Assembly (NCBI GenBank): GCA_963513935.1 | Contig: OY740770.1 | Location: 86,711,267-86,775,266 of the forward strand | Direction of reading: 5' to 3' | From: Aphrophora alni | Lineage: Eukaryota; Arthropoda; Insecta; Hemiptera; Aphrophoridae | Length of the DNA stretch: 64,000 nt | Program-made: the position numbers and the translations under genes | Shown: piece after piece, positions 12,886-26,628 of the stretch | How positions within the stretch are numbered: position 1 is the stretch's first letter | Layout: each line of letters opens with the position of its first letter | The notes under the pieces: generated by a model | What the model saw: the letters and a program-made list of their open reading frames with translations, nothing else | Told to the model about the DNA's origin: nothing | The model's database searches: none

Positions 12886-13498
12886 CCAGAAAGATCCATG
12901 CATATATATTTTTCTAAATATAATTCGGGAATATTCCTATCATTACATGATAATACTCGAAGTGTTTGGGAAATGAAAATTTGCCATTTGTTACAGGGAG
13001 AGGGGATACAAACTTGATTGTATTTAAGTCATATGGTATGAAGGTATGATCATACCTGTACATGCCAGTAAAAATACAAACACATCAAGTGTTAAAAGTC
13101 TATTAATAAAACTGGTTAGGTAGATATGATCATATAAGTTAAGAAGACTATTTACAAGACTTAACTCGACAAGAATTAAATCGAATGTAAACTCCAGAAA
13201 GATCAATGCATATATATTTTTCTAAATATATTTCAGGAATTTTTTTAATCGTTAAATAATAATACTCGAAGTGTTTGGGAAATGAAAAGTTAGAATTTGT
13301 TACAGGGAGAGGGGATACAAAGTTGACTATGTGGATATTTTAGCTACATGGTTGTGGAGGTATGGACACACGCCTGTACATGCCAATAAAGATAGAAACA
13401 CTCCCAAAATATTACAAACACTATTAATTAAACTCCTTAAGTACATATGTTGGTATAAGTTAAGACTATTTACAAGACTTTAGTAAATCGAATGCAAA
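12886..13498. repeat. Tandem duplication, two copies of about 308 bp
   Basis: Copy 1 begins at 12886 and copy 2 at 13194, both with CCAGAAAGATC followed by ATGCATATATATTTTTC. Shared blocks recur in order: ACTCGAAGTGTTTGGGAAATG, TTACAGGGAGAGGGGATACAA, CCTGTACATGCCA and a closing ACTATTTACAAGACTT (each quoted in part). The copies have diverged by substitutions and small indels. No function is apparent. Confidence 0.85.
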
Positions 13499-16400
13499 TG
13501 AATATCAATCAACAATATTATTAATTGTATCAAACTTTTTCTATAACTACCTACTCAGTTATATCAAACACCCAACACTGACCTTGTATCTCCAATTTAT
13601 AAATTTAGCACCGATTATTTTTAACTTACTGAGGTTCTTAAACTTAGACTAATATTAATGTATTACTGCATTTTTCTTCGCATTTTCAAACTAACAAATT
13701 CAGAACTAATTTAAATCTGCATAACAACTACTATTGTGAATTAACAACAACTCATTTTTAATGAAATAGACAGTCATAATGTAAATCGTATGCATGGTTT
13801 CATGTGTGAAGACAATCTTGTAAAGATTTAGGGCCTAGTTTTACTTGGCCCAGTTAACCTTCCCAATCACTAAATATATCATCGAAGGTTGCTTTTAATT
13901 TACACTTCCTTGTTTTTAGAATTGATAATAGGATTTATGAAGTTAGTTCACTTATATAATAAGTTTAATATCAATTTATTTCTATTTCTGAAATTTCAAA
14001 ATTATTGTTAGCAAATTTTGAATATAGATATTCAAGCTTCGGCAATTTTTCTTTTTGGAAACTCTGACAGCTGAGCTGATGGAATTATCCTCCATCCCAC
14101 TCATTGGAGTTATTTTTCACCATTTTTTCTTTTTTGTGTAATTATATGCACATATCATGTATATAATATTAATAGTTATAACTTATATATTTAAATGCTT
14201 TAGATGTCACAATTTTAGTCGATTTTGCTCAATTTTGGTATATAGATTGGGTTGTACACACTATTGGACATGTTTGTCAGCCAGTAAAATGCTTGTCAAT
14301 TGTGTTGTTGATATCACAATAATTATAAATAAATATTGACCTTGACTTGTGAGATAATATGAGATAGTATAAAACTCGAACATAAAATCTTACAAAAAAG
14401 TAATTTTTTTGAGATTTTGTGTTCCAGTTTTTTCTATCACAATAATTCTTTTTGTTCAGTCTCAAAATTTGCATTTAAGGATAACTTAACGTGCTTTCTA
14501 GGAAATTTAAAACAAAATGTCAGGAATTTTAAGGAAATGCAACATGTAAACTAAATTTTACTAGCCGTTGAATATGATTAAAAAATAAACCAATAATATT
14601 AAATTTTATCCAATTGAAGTCCTCCATTTATTAATACCAATTTCGAGTTTGGTTACAAGTACAGTATATACACGTCATTCATTTGGACAAAGGAGCTATT
14701 TCTTTGTAAATGGAGAGTTCCAGACCAAAATTAAGCCATAGAGTTCACAACAGTTACACCTTAATAACGTCTTGTCTTTAGTAGAACACTTGCAGCATGG
14801 TAAACTAAAGTAAAATACCTTGGAATAAATCTTAACAAGAAACTCACTTTTTTCATTTTTATCAGACATATCGTAAACAATACTCCACAGATTTATCTCT
14901 CTCGCGAATGACAAAAGCCCTCTTCCTTTCAAGATTAGGCTGTTCATGTATAAAATATACAATCATGCAGTCATATACTGTGATACCACCCCAACTGGAT
15001 TCTCAATTCTAACAGCCAGCTGAAAGAAAATTCTTTTTAAAATGTTACACTCAAAATCACAGCCGATTCCATAGGGTACTTAACTAATCCATACTGAGTG
15101 GTCACAAAGCGTCCTCATCAAGATCGAGGAAACTCACAAATCACATATCATCAAATTTCGAAATAATTTATTACCCTTAGCAGAAAGCTTAATACATGTT
15201 CATGTATCATCAATATTGACAGATCCTGCAAGAAAATAACTAAGTGCTTAGTATTAGAACCATCATGCATTAGTTAAAACAAATGTTTTAAATAGACTAA
15301 TCAGAACAAAAACTAATGAATTTATTAAATAACACGGAAATCACAAAATCGTGAAATTCCACCTATAAACTAATGCAAAACAATTTAGTTTATAAATTCA
15401 GGACAAAATCTCTACAGAAACTGTCACTCATGGATTACTATTAGTTCTTGCTCTTATCAAATGCCTCTGTTAATTGATGCTACTTTATACACGCCATTTT
15501 GCTAGTTCTTCCTTGTACAAATTGTGGAAAGTTACTCTATCATCAATAGAATAACCCCTATTCCTAAATCTTTTAAAGGAAATTTCACCTCCATTTTAAT
15601 TTAATCATGGTTAGAGTTAGAGAACACGTTGTGCATCAATATACTCGTATTTGACGGTGAAAATACCTGAAAATCCTAAAATATTTGAACAGTGATTATG
15701 CAGTTGAGAAAAAGAGACAGATAGAAAGAACGAGTAACAAATATAAGCGTTCTAAGAAGAATACAAACAGCTGCATTGGAAAATGGTAAAAATAGGAACC
15801 GGTTCATCCAGTATTGATGAGAAGAAAATAAAAGCAACAGCTTACATTACCTTGAAGTCGAACGAACCGAGGAAATTAATTCATAACAAAAAAGTTAAAT
15901 AAATGCAGTAGATTTGTTCGTTTTTTGCTTCTTCAAACTACGTAAAAAGGAAAGATATCCGATGGTACGAAATTATCGAAAACACGTTTCGACAGTTCTT
16001 ATCGTTTCAAATCGGTGTTACCAACTAAACGAAACTTTTACACAAATCCTTTCTTTCAAAGACGTACATTTTAACATTAATTTGTATCTTGATTCAATTT
16101 TACTCAACTGGGAAACAATGTAGTCTTAAATTTTAACAACTGTGAATTTCTCATATTCAGTGTATGTCGTGTTTTAGTTGTTTATTAAAGTGAGAACTTA
16201 AAAAGAGCCTTCGATCCTATTTTGATCTTTATATGTCCCGTAAGTATTTTAGTTTTAAGATACGCAGAATCCGGATGAAACTGAGCTTTATATACAAAGA
16301 CAATCCTAAATCGATCAAATCAATATGTAAATTGATGTAATGGCGGGAATTAGTAAACTTCTACAACTATAATTTATATAAAACGAAAATTTTAAGTTGT

Positions 16401-16633
16401 CAATATTACCTAATGATATATAAACATAAATAGTAATATAGCACTTTAATTTGAAATAGTTATAAGCAGTCAATAGTCTTAATATCTAGGAATTAAAAAT
16501 TGGAATTTCATTCCAAATATGCACTTGCATAAGTGTATCTAAAATTAAAAGCAAGGTTGCTTGAAGTAAGATCGTAAGCGCTTGCGTATGATTTTCTAGG
16601 CATCAAACATGGATTTAATCTTTGTCAGAAAAT

Positions 16634-17042
16634 ATGTACCCCAAAACGAAGCACAAATAACTTTTGTGTACATTTGTGATAAAAGAAACGTGTACGAGTT
16701 GGATCGCTGTCGCTTATTATGAGAGAGACGGAATCTTCACTTGTATCGGCAACTGGGCAGTGACGTTAGTGAATCAAGTTTAAAAAAAAAGTCATCACGT
16801 GTTTTGTTTGTGGAAAGGGTCTGACAACGTAGTGACTGAAATCAGGTTTTTAATGATAATAATCAAGGTTCATTTTTGTTTGTTGGCCAATTACTCTCGA
16901 CCCGTAATTTTCTTTTACGTGCGATTTGCCAGGCAGGTTGGGGTCATTTTAATTGCTTTGTTTTTGTTTTCACCGATTTCTTCGGAATAGGCTTATTTTT
17001 TGATATGGCGACCAAAACGTATATGAACTTTAGGGGGTACAT
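16634..17042. other. Possible small element bounded by inverted ATGTACCCC
   Basis: ATGTACCCC at 16634-16642 is matched by GGGGTACAT at the right side near 17034-17042. The sequence between is distinctly less AT-rich than its surroundings. The inverted match is short, so this is only a candidate element. Confidence 0.2.
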
Positions 17043-18884
17043 TTAATTTCGATTAAAAATAGACTATTAGAGTCTATTTGTTGTTTTCTTTTCTTGTAGC
17101 AGATATCCGGAAACATGAGTTATTACAATTATATTTTTAATGTTGTGGGAAAAAACCCTAAGTATAGATTTTGAAAAAAAAAAAAAAATCAAACAATTCC
17201 TAAGAAATCAGTGTTGACGGACATAAGACAGATTATTTGTAATAAAAAATGTTTTCAATTCAAATAGGAACTGAAATAAATACCTCAAATATATTCTTCG
17301 AGAACTATTTTCTTTTTTTTTAAGAGTAAGAAAATAAACAGTATATAACTTATATATACAAATTGTTAAAAAAATAAGTTTAATATTTTTGTTTGTGGGC
17401 TACTTAATTTCTGTAGAATAACAGTAGCTCATGATGACTGTGTGTATGTATGTATATGCTTGTGTGTGCGCTTCCTAGTATTTGTGTTTGTGTGGGATGT
17501 ATCTGTGGTTCATTCCTTTTGGAAAATAATAAACCAATTTGAACGAAACATAATACAAACATTCAACTATGAACGAGTTCAATAAAGATAAAATTTACTC
17601 ATTCGTTTGAAGATTGGTGGACACTTAATTGTTGGACAAAGTTTAATAAGAAAAGTGAGGAGTATTTTTTAAGGTATTTATTTAAAAAATGTAAGGTCTT
17701 GTATTACAAGTAAGATAAAAATACAACCCGCACAATTCTTACTTATTACAAAAATTTAGAATAATTTTAAATTGTATTTTTTAAACTATAGAAATTGTAT
17801 TTTATAGTTTGGTGGAAATCTTTTCCTCAATTTTTTAATTACGTCAAACTCAAATGCTTTTACTAAATAAATATTAAATTGTTAAGTAAACTAAACAATG
17901 ATCAATTCTTACATAATTTAAGAAAGTTTTATTTCTTTGTTATTAACAGCTGATGTGTACCTAACACCTGATATCTCGTATTCCACTTACACTTTATAAA
18001 ATGTCACTATTGTTTATTCTTTAAACAACCATAAATTATCATCTTGTTCCAAGAATTTCCTGTGTGTTTAGTATAATGTATTGTACATAACAGAAGATTT
18101 ATGTGGAAAATATTGAAGTATTGTCATGATCGAAGTTTGGGTGTGGCATATAAGATGGTGTTTCTTCAAAGCCTGTGTGACAGCTAGTATACAGGTAAAA
18201 TGTGACACTTTACACATGAGAAAATATTACTTTATAATTTACTGAAACAGTCTATTTTGAGGGAAATCGTATTTAAGGCAACGTGTGGTCTTACGAAGGA
18301 ACAAGTATTTAATATCAACGTGGCCAAGGTACACTTCGTTTTAATCAGTAAACAGAAAAAGTTTCCCATCAGAAGTTTCACAAACGGTGGCTAGTTTTCA
18401 AAAAAGAATTAATGTAATACAAACAGAAAATGTGACAATCCAGATTATCCAAAACAATTTATTCCGTATTTTTTACAATTTAAAGTTTTTCTATAATTAT
18501 AATCTTTCTTTTACACAGTTTTAATACATACAGTATGTTAACTATTACATTCACATTCGGGGAAATGTCTACAATTTGGAAATATTTCTTTGAACATGTT
18601 TTTTTTTAAATTTTACAATTATGTTAAATTAAAATTCACATGGCAGTACAGTAATAAGTTTTGTAGTTTAATTAGTGTAAGCATGGTCACGATGTTCAAT
18701 TTACACGTTCTACTGTTTAAAGTAGCCATTTTAAAACAATATGTTATTGTTTTTATACAGAAAAATATCTTAAAATTATGAACATTTTCGCCGTCCCTAA
18801 AAGCCTAACTATTTTAAAGCCTCTGTTCAAGCTTAACTCTTTATTTGACAACTTTAAAATTAGGCTACATCACTAAACACGTAA

Positions 18885-19412
18885 CTCTGTATGGTTTATG
18901 TAAATAATATTGTTTTATTTTCCCCATCTATCTATCACCAATATTTACTGATATATTACCTAACACAACTTAGAGAATACTCAGGCAATTTCTAAGTATT
19001 TTAACAAATCCTATAACATCATAGTGAATACTATATTGAAGCAAGAAATATCCAATAAAAGCTTAGATTTGGTCTATATTATTTTGAATGAAATTCCTAC
19101 ATTTCTATATAATAGAATTAAAAACTATAACACATCTATATTACAAACACATACTCTGTTTGGTTTGTGTAAATAATATTGTTTTATTTTTCCCATCTAT
19201 CTATCACCAATATTTACTGATATATTACCTAACACACCTTAGAGAATACTCTGGTAATTTCTAAGTATTTTAACAAATCTTATAATATCATATTGAATAA
19301 AATATTGAAGCAAGGATTATTCAATAGAAGCTAAGGTTTGCTAGACATTATTCTTAATGAAATTCCTACATTTCTATACATTATGTTTACAAATCTATAT
19401 TACTAACACATG
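18885..19412. repeat. Tandem duplication, two copies of about 269 bp
   Basis: Copies start at 18885 and 19154 with CTCTGT(A/T)TGGTTT(A/G)TG. They share long blocks, including ATCTATCTATCACCAATA, TTACTGATATATTACC and GAAATTCCTACATTTC. Divergence is limited to a few percent plus small indels, so the duplication is younger than the one at 12886. Confidence 0.9.
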
Positions 19413-21410
19413 TACACATATTGTGTTTAAAATCATTGATTAGAACGTTTTTGCCCCATGACTTTCAGCCAAAGGCATACACAACTTTATATTTCAGTTA
19501 ATGTTAACACGTTTAAACAACGTACCTGACCATTCATACAAATCTCTCGCTACTATTAAATGATGTGCGTCACTAGCCACGAAAATATTTACATCTAATT
19601 TAACGGGAAAACACACAAACAAAATTCCAATTTGGTGTGCGCACTTAGACAGGTTTATCAGAGTTTAATAACACAGGGTTTATTATAAGATGGACAGCTG
19701 TTTTCGTCGAAACCGAGATGTACAACAAATTAAATTTAATTACCAATTCCACTCCTTTGATATATAGCCGTTATATATATTTTATTTACCCATATTTTAA
19801 TATGGGTAAGAAAATTGAAGTGCGATAGTAAATAAAAACTAACCACTATGTACTTGTACTTTATTTCTGTATTTATTAAAAACATAACTGAATACTTTGA
19901 ATTACTTCCATTATAAACGACACTCAACAAAAGATATAAGAGTGTTTAAAATGTAGTAATATAATAATTCGCATTAGTAAAAGTCACATTTGTAGTAAAA
20001 ACGATATTTTATTAATTATAATGGATAACTTTCCGGTGTCTGGATTTCGGGGATCGATTACAACCATTCCAAAATTATTTAAGTTATGATTTTACTACGT
20101 CATCAAATAATATAAGCTGGAGTGGAGCAAGTATTATTTAAATATCCTTAACTTCATTATCAATGCATATATTTCCTTGAACGAGTGCTCCTTCAATAGT
20201 AATAAGTGCTCCGTTGTGCTCCTTTACAATAATTTTTATATCAAAAAGAGAAAAAGGTACCACTAACTAACACAACAGAAATAATATGTATTATTGTGTT
20301 CTTTTGTAGATCTTGTAACCTAATCTCAAGTTGATTTTACGGTTATTCTATTGAAATTTACGGTTAATAAATTTGTAAAATTGGTTGATATTGCAATAAA
20401 TATTGGTATTGTGTAAACTTACAAGAAATAAAGAGCTATTCAAGTTTCTAAGAGCTAAGTGTATATGAAATTTTTGTTCCATTAAACCTTTGGTAATAAG
20501 TTTTTGTCATTTCTATCACATTCTTGAGTTCAAGTATGTGTATAAAAAGTGAAAATCGGCCAGTCACATAGTTTTTGAATTACAGCGTTTGTTGCATTTA
20601 AATTTCAAGTTTCAAAAAATATTATTATTAAAAAAAAATGTTATAAGAGTCTCATTTCCCACAGGAATTAGAATTTATAAAAATTGATTAGAGAACTAAA
20701 AATAGTAGATATCTAAATAATCATTTATTTACCGTTACAAATATGATATATATATGTATACATTATGGACATTATATATTTTTAAAATAATATACAGTGA
20801 GAAAATTACCTTAAATTTAACTTGTATATAGAATTCAATATTCAAAAACCAAGGGTTATATTTTGAATATCACTACCTCCACGTCATTATCTGTTACTGC
20901 TTAAGATATATTAATTTTTAAAATTAACTGCTAATTAAAAATCTTAAATTTTTGACTGATACAAGTTTTAGTTTCCTGTAACAGGCTATAAAATAAAATA
21001 TCATCGACAATAACTCCACTTGCCCTAAATAAATAAAAATCCTTATAATTGTTGAAGGGGGAGTTTTGTAACTACCAGATTTTCAGTTATAAACTTTAAA
21101 TTTGTCTACATCAAATAAATTTTAACAATTGACATATCTCTACACAAATCACTAAACAATAGAGTCTAGTAAATCAGAGTAGTATTGGGAAATCATTTCC
21201 TTATTATCTGGTTATTTGCAAAACGTATCAACTTCAATTCTTGTTATCTCAATATTTTAAACCGGTCTGTGTTTTCAGAAGTATCAAGGCCATAATTTGT
21301 TTCATGTTAAATAATGAATTAATAACATAATAATCAATTTCGGAAGGAAGGATTCAAAATCAAGGTTCTATGAAACCTGTTCCGTTGTTGTGGCGACCTT
21401 CAGACAGTGT

Positions 21411-21440
21411 AAATAAAAGCCAGCTCAGGTATCACAGTCA
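21411..21440 (+). promoter_or_regulatory. Putative core promoter of chemosensory protein B
   Basis: A TATA-like AAATAAAAG begins at 21411. About 20 bases downstream is TCACAGTCACAGTC, close to the arthropod initiator TCA(G/C)T. The initiation codon is at 21455, which would give a 5' UTR of about 20 bases. No equivalent arrangement is seen before CSP A. Confidence 0.5.
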
Positions 21441-21454
21441 CAGTCATAGCGAAG

Positions 21455-21638
21455 ATGGTGAAGTTACTACTTATATTTGCTGCAGTAGCTGTTATAGCTT
21501 GTGTTAGAGCTGCAGAAAATAACAAGTTTGACAGTATAGACTTGGACAGAGTATTGTCGAGTAGAAGATTGGTTTCCAACTATGTTGGTTGTTTGTTGGA
21601 TAAAAAACCTTGCCCACCAGAAGGGCTCGAGTTGAAAC
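21455..21638 (+). CDS. Chemosensory protein B (CSP/OS-D family), exon 1
   Basis: ATG at 21455 opens 61 codons plus one base. Residues 1-19 form a signal peptide ending in an Ala-rich cleavage site. The mature part carries the canonical CSP motifs FDSIDLDRVLSSRRLVSNYV and CLLDKKPCPPEG (Cys46 and Cys53, six residues apart). The exon ends one base after the conserved lysine codon (AAA-C) at a GTGAGT donor at 21639. With exon 2 at 28588 the product is 124 residues. This is a much more typical CSP than copy A. The role is inferred from the family as a secreted carrier for hydrophobic ligands. The same orientation and structure as CSP A, 13 kb away, suggest tandem duplication within a CSP cluster. 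Confidence 0.95.
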
Positions 21639-24600
21639 GTGAGTAGAAAATTTAAATTATTTTTGAAAATATTTACGACTCACTTAAACTGACGATATAT
21701 TTTTATAATTTACAAAATTAGGTTACGTATTGTTAAAGCAAAAATCCATACGATGTATACGTATGTAACCATTCTTAAACATTTTATCAATCTTATAAAA
21801 GCCTATAATATATTTAAACTAAATGCTTGTACCGAGGTAGGATGAGAAATAAGAAAATGTAGGGAGATTATTTTTTAATATCTATTATTCTTCATAACTT
21901 ACTTAAATATTTTTGAAATATAATTTATAGCTTAATTATGATTTTTTGTAATGTGTGATATAGTTTTGTCGATACATTTTTAACTTAGAAAGTTACGTAC
22001 CAATTTGTACATGAATAAATAGCTTTTAGAAATGTAAGTAAACATGTAAAAATTAAATTGTTATAATATAAATTGTAACAATTTTAAAGTTAGATTTAAA
22101 AATAATAGAAATAGAACTGTAATCTTACATTTGACAAAATGTAGACAGTAAAAGATTAAATTGATCAATATGATTAAAAGAATGAATTTAATCCATGTAA
22201 TAACGTTTAAAACAGTTCCTTATTAATAAGTTGTTTTTTTATATGTATATGTATTGTATTTTTTAATGTAAACTTATTTTTATGGGTTTGTATCCTAAAG
22301 TCTTGATTGAGCAGTCGATTGAAGATTTTTTCCTTTTATTTTATGTGGACCATTATGATCTATATGTTTTTGACAATAATTACTTAAAGAAATAATAATT
22401 TTTGCAGAATTCAATTTTAACTAATAATCGAATTATTAAAAAAATTACCTTGGGGAGCCACCGTTTGGACGAACGACCATTGGAATGCTATTTTCTATCA
22501 CAAAATGTATCTAATCATAAGAAATATTATCTTACATTTCAATTTAACTTTATTTTATAGTTGACTATTCTATCATAAATAACGCATTAGAATATTTACC
22601 TCTTCGGGAAGATTGTTATTTCAGTAGTAAATAACTTTGGCAATGAAGGAAACACGTATGAAATTCAGCTTACATGTAAAACTCTATAAGTACTAACAAA
22701 TTTAAAGTATGTTTTTCAAACATCCGATTAATTTGATGATGAAATAATTCTATCTAATGTATCCTTTTTTTTGTTTAGTTCATAAACTAATCTAAATTAG
22801 AACTACTCTTGAAATATACAGTGTTTCAAAATATATTATCAATATTTGGATAATGATTATAGGTCTCGAATTGATAATAAAAGTACAAGCAAGAAACGGG
22901 CCAAACTCTCAACTATACATAAAGTTAAGCTTCATTATGACTCAAAATTCCCCGTCATCTCCCCATTATTAAAGGTTGAATATTTTAACAAACCAAAGGT
23001 ACATCGATCAGATTAAAATGAAATATTTATTAACTAAATCAATGGCTCAAACCCCCATGTAAAGAAATTTACTACTCTTAAGTAGTTTGTTAAATACCAA
23101 AATACTATATCTTGGCCATGAAACAAAAATGCTGGTTTGAGTTATTATTAAAAAAAAACAAATAAATCACTACCCCGTTTTAGGAGGACAAATGTTTAAA
23201 AATGGGGAAAGACTTTGTGCTAAATGTGATTAAATACTTTTGAGCTAAATGTGAAAGTTTATAACAAAAACTAACAGTTCAGCGGCATTTAAAGTTCTCT
23301 GCTCGTTTACTAATCACAAAATGAACACTCGCCATAGGTTTTTTGGTTACTGACAATCCATAGGCCTATTGTTTTTTACACGCGGCTTGGTGACAAATTG
23401 ATTTAGGTAACAAATATTCATATTTTACCAAATTTTACAATCATTTGAATTGATTTTTGGCTGTTCATGCTTCTTTTACAAGGTCTTTGTTCATTTCACT
23501 TTTAAACAAATAACTTCTGAAACCACGTATTTGGGAAGGCCAATTTGTGTTTGGTTAAGCTTTGTTTTTGTACTTAATGCAATTATTGAGCATCATTAAT
23601 TTTATTTCTAAATCTGTTCCATTTAAAAGCACATATTTTTTAAAAACCCTTCATTAACATAACCTCTAAAAATCTGATTCAACTTTGTGTTCTACTGAAC
23701 TTGTAAACAATTAAAAATATATAACAAATACATCAGATACTACTACATTTCTAAATAAAAGCATAATTACGTAGGTCAAGCTTGTTATTGTGGTAACGGC
23801 ATTGTATACGTCAACACTTACCTCGTTGAGAAGGTTGAGCCTGTCAAATACCCAATAACCTACAGTAGTTTATCTTGTACTCATTCTGTTCAAGTTTTTA
23901 ATTTGTTTACATTAGTAAAAAGTAGGATACAGTAAATTGCAATAGGACCTAAGCTATTTTTTGGACTGTTTACATCATCAAAAACGCTTTTTGGAGAGGG
24001 TTATGTTTTGGTAATAACAATCTATATTGTGTTATTATGTGGCTGATGTAATAGTTTTGAAATTACCAGTGCTCAAAAATTTGTTTGTGAAATTATGTCT
24101 GTCTGTTGTCTGTGCACTGATGGACGGAAACGGATGGATCAATTTTGATCAAATTTAGTATGTGAGTATGTTTAAGCTATTTATCGACATTGTTTTAACT
24201 TTTTCCGTTAACTCCGTTTTAAATTTTGAGTTACCTGCCGTAAGACAAAAACACAGGATTCCATTTTATTCAAAATAGGCTGTACCAGCCTTGATAAAAT
24301 TTTGCAAAAATATTGACTGTAAGTACACACACAAAATGTATTGTTCGCCATCTCTTCAAAAATGTTACAGTAACAAAGAAAAATAATTTGTCTTACTAGT
24401 AGGCCTAAGTAAAATTAGGGACTTTGAGTCACCATTTTGGAGCGATGACGACGGATAGTAGTTTTGGTTTATGAATGTCAAAAGAAGACAAAATTTAAGG
24501 TTTGATCCATAATTTAAAAACACATGAAACAATAAAATACTCAAATATGACATATTATAAACATATATTAACTGTTAAAAACATAGATCTGATCACTGAA

Positions 24601-26593
24601 GCATATGTTATAGGGTAATATTTAAGCGGAAAGATTGTGGATACCTAGAAAACGTAAAACAAAACAAAATTTATATAGTGAATAAAATAACTAGAAACAC
24701 TCAACTTATGTGTCAAGTTGCAGTGAAATGGCAGTAATTTCTATTTATTCAATTGAATATCCATTAAATTGAATACCCCTTAATAATTACCTATGTAAAT
24801 GAATATGTGGTAAAACGATTTCTGTTTTACAACTTCTTTGATTTACAAACATTTGTAAATTTTCAAATCTGTAAATTGGTGAAAACTTGCTAAAGGAAAA
24901 ATAACAACCTTTAAATTGTATATATTTGTTTTTATTTATTTTTTGAACATTTCTTCGCCATTAAAAATTTTCTGTTTTACAAAAGTTTGTAAAAATTAAG
25001 AAAAATATTGTTTAGTAGATCGGTTAAAATAGTCATTTCCCTTGATTCTGACAAACGAATTTATTAAGAACAATTTAAAAAAAAATTATTTACCATATTT
25101 TAAATTTAATATGGCTTAAAGTTATTGATAGCTGAACATAGAATGGTTTTGCGGCTATGTTTCATTATCAAAACGGTTCTATAATTATTTTATTTCCAAT
25201 ATAATAACACAGAAATGTGGGATAATAATTAAAAATATCTCCATAATTTTAAAATTTTCCATTAAATTGTGACAACCCTGGTTTAGGCTAAGTTTCAAGC
25301 AGGGTATTTGAGTTTTATATGAATAAAGAATTGAATGGCTTCACTCGTTTTTTGTATAACGCCTCGATTTTCATTTTATGTTTGTACGCAAGGCATTGAT
25401 TATTATTGAGGCATTGATAAAATAAGAGGACCTGGTTTCAACAGTATAACCTCAAAAACAAGGTGAAAACAATTTAGTAATTTCAATTTCAATTGAATTT
25501 CATTCATATTTTACAGTAAGGTTACACTTGTTTCACTCTTTGTAAGACAAGGTAATTTCTAAAAAAATAAATAAAAATATACTTTAAAATGGTGGTCAGA
25601 TAGAATAGTCTATCAGAAATATATTACCTACCTACATTGCCTTACGAAACCTCATAATCTGAACACTTTGATTATATGGCGTCCGCTCGTTTACATTTCC
25701 TCTTATCCGAATTAATATTAATATTGAAGCTCAAGTCGAGTTCTGCAAAATACAAAACTAGGTTATGTTACGTTGTATGGTTTTGTAATTATGGCAGCTT
25801 CTAATTAACGCTAATCCGATACCTGTGCTAGACATTCAGTTTCAATAAAGTCAAGTATATAGTTATTCACATATCACATCCTTGTAATAGATATTACAAT
25901 TTCGCTAATTTATGTTAATCCATGCTCGACAATTATCTATAACAAATTTATATATAAACACAAACAAATATGTTACAGATAATAAATATAAATTAACTTG
26001 TTTGTATATTTAGTCCGATGTAATTGTGCACACAAAAAGAGTGTAGATAATTAATTGAATACAATATGAATGTACAATCAAATTTAGTACTAATCGTTTC
26101 TACTTTTGTTTGGTAAGAGAGAAACCGAAATATACAAACAAAATATATTTATACAAATTAATTGTTACTTATTTATTGATTTCCTTTCGTAAAATCATGT
26201 ATATATAAATATATATAATTGATTGAATTATGTGCAGTTAAGGCGAAAAACCTTGAAGACAAAAAGAAACAAAAAAGCATAATGTCGGGAAAAAACAACG
26301 TTAAGAGAGCACGTTATAAAAAATATGAATGCATTTTTAAATATTTGAATTGTATTTACTATAATTTACTATTTTTAAAAATTATTATTTCCATTGTAGA
26401 ACTATATTTTACTTATTTATTTGTTTATTATTTGTATTGTATTTACTATTTTTTGCTTTTTTTTCAAATTATTATTTGCATTGCATTACTATATTTTACT
26501 TATTTATTTGTTTATTATTTGCATTGTATTTACTATCTTTTACTTATTTATTTTTTATTATTTTAATTGCATTTACTATCTTTTACTTCATTA

Positions 26594-26628
<35 letters not shown>

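Larger units (their letters stand above)
8126..21410. other. Intergenic DNA between the two CSP genes
   Basis: About 13 kb with no gene that I can support. It holds a less AT-rich anonymous block (about 8160-8960), a MITE-like inverted repeat (9586-9959), two roughly 0.3-kb tandem duplications (12886-13498 and 18885-19412), a possible small element at 16634-17042, and isolated short GC-rich spots such as 12507-12600. Open frames here are short, lack motifs and follow chance expectation in AT-rich DNA. Confidence 0.6.

Noticed and set aside
17430..17520. GTGTGTATGTATGTATATGC-type microsatellite patch
   Set aside because: Short and imperfect. It may be part of an old interspersed repeat, but boundaries are not visible.
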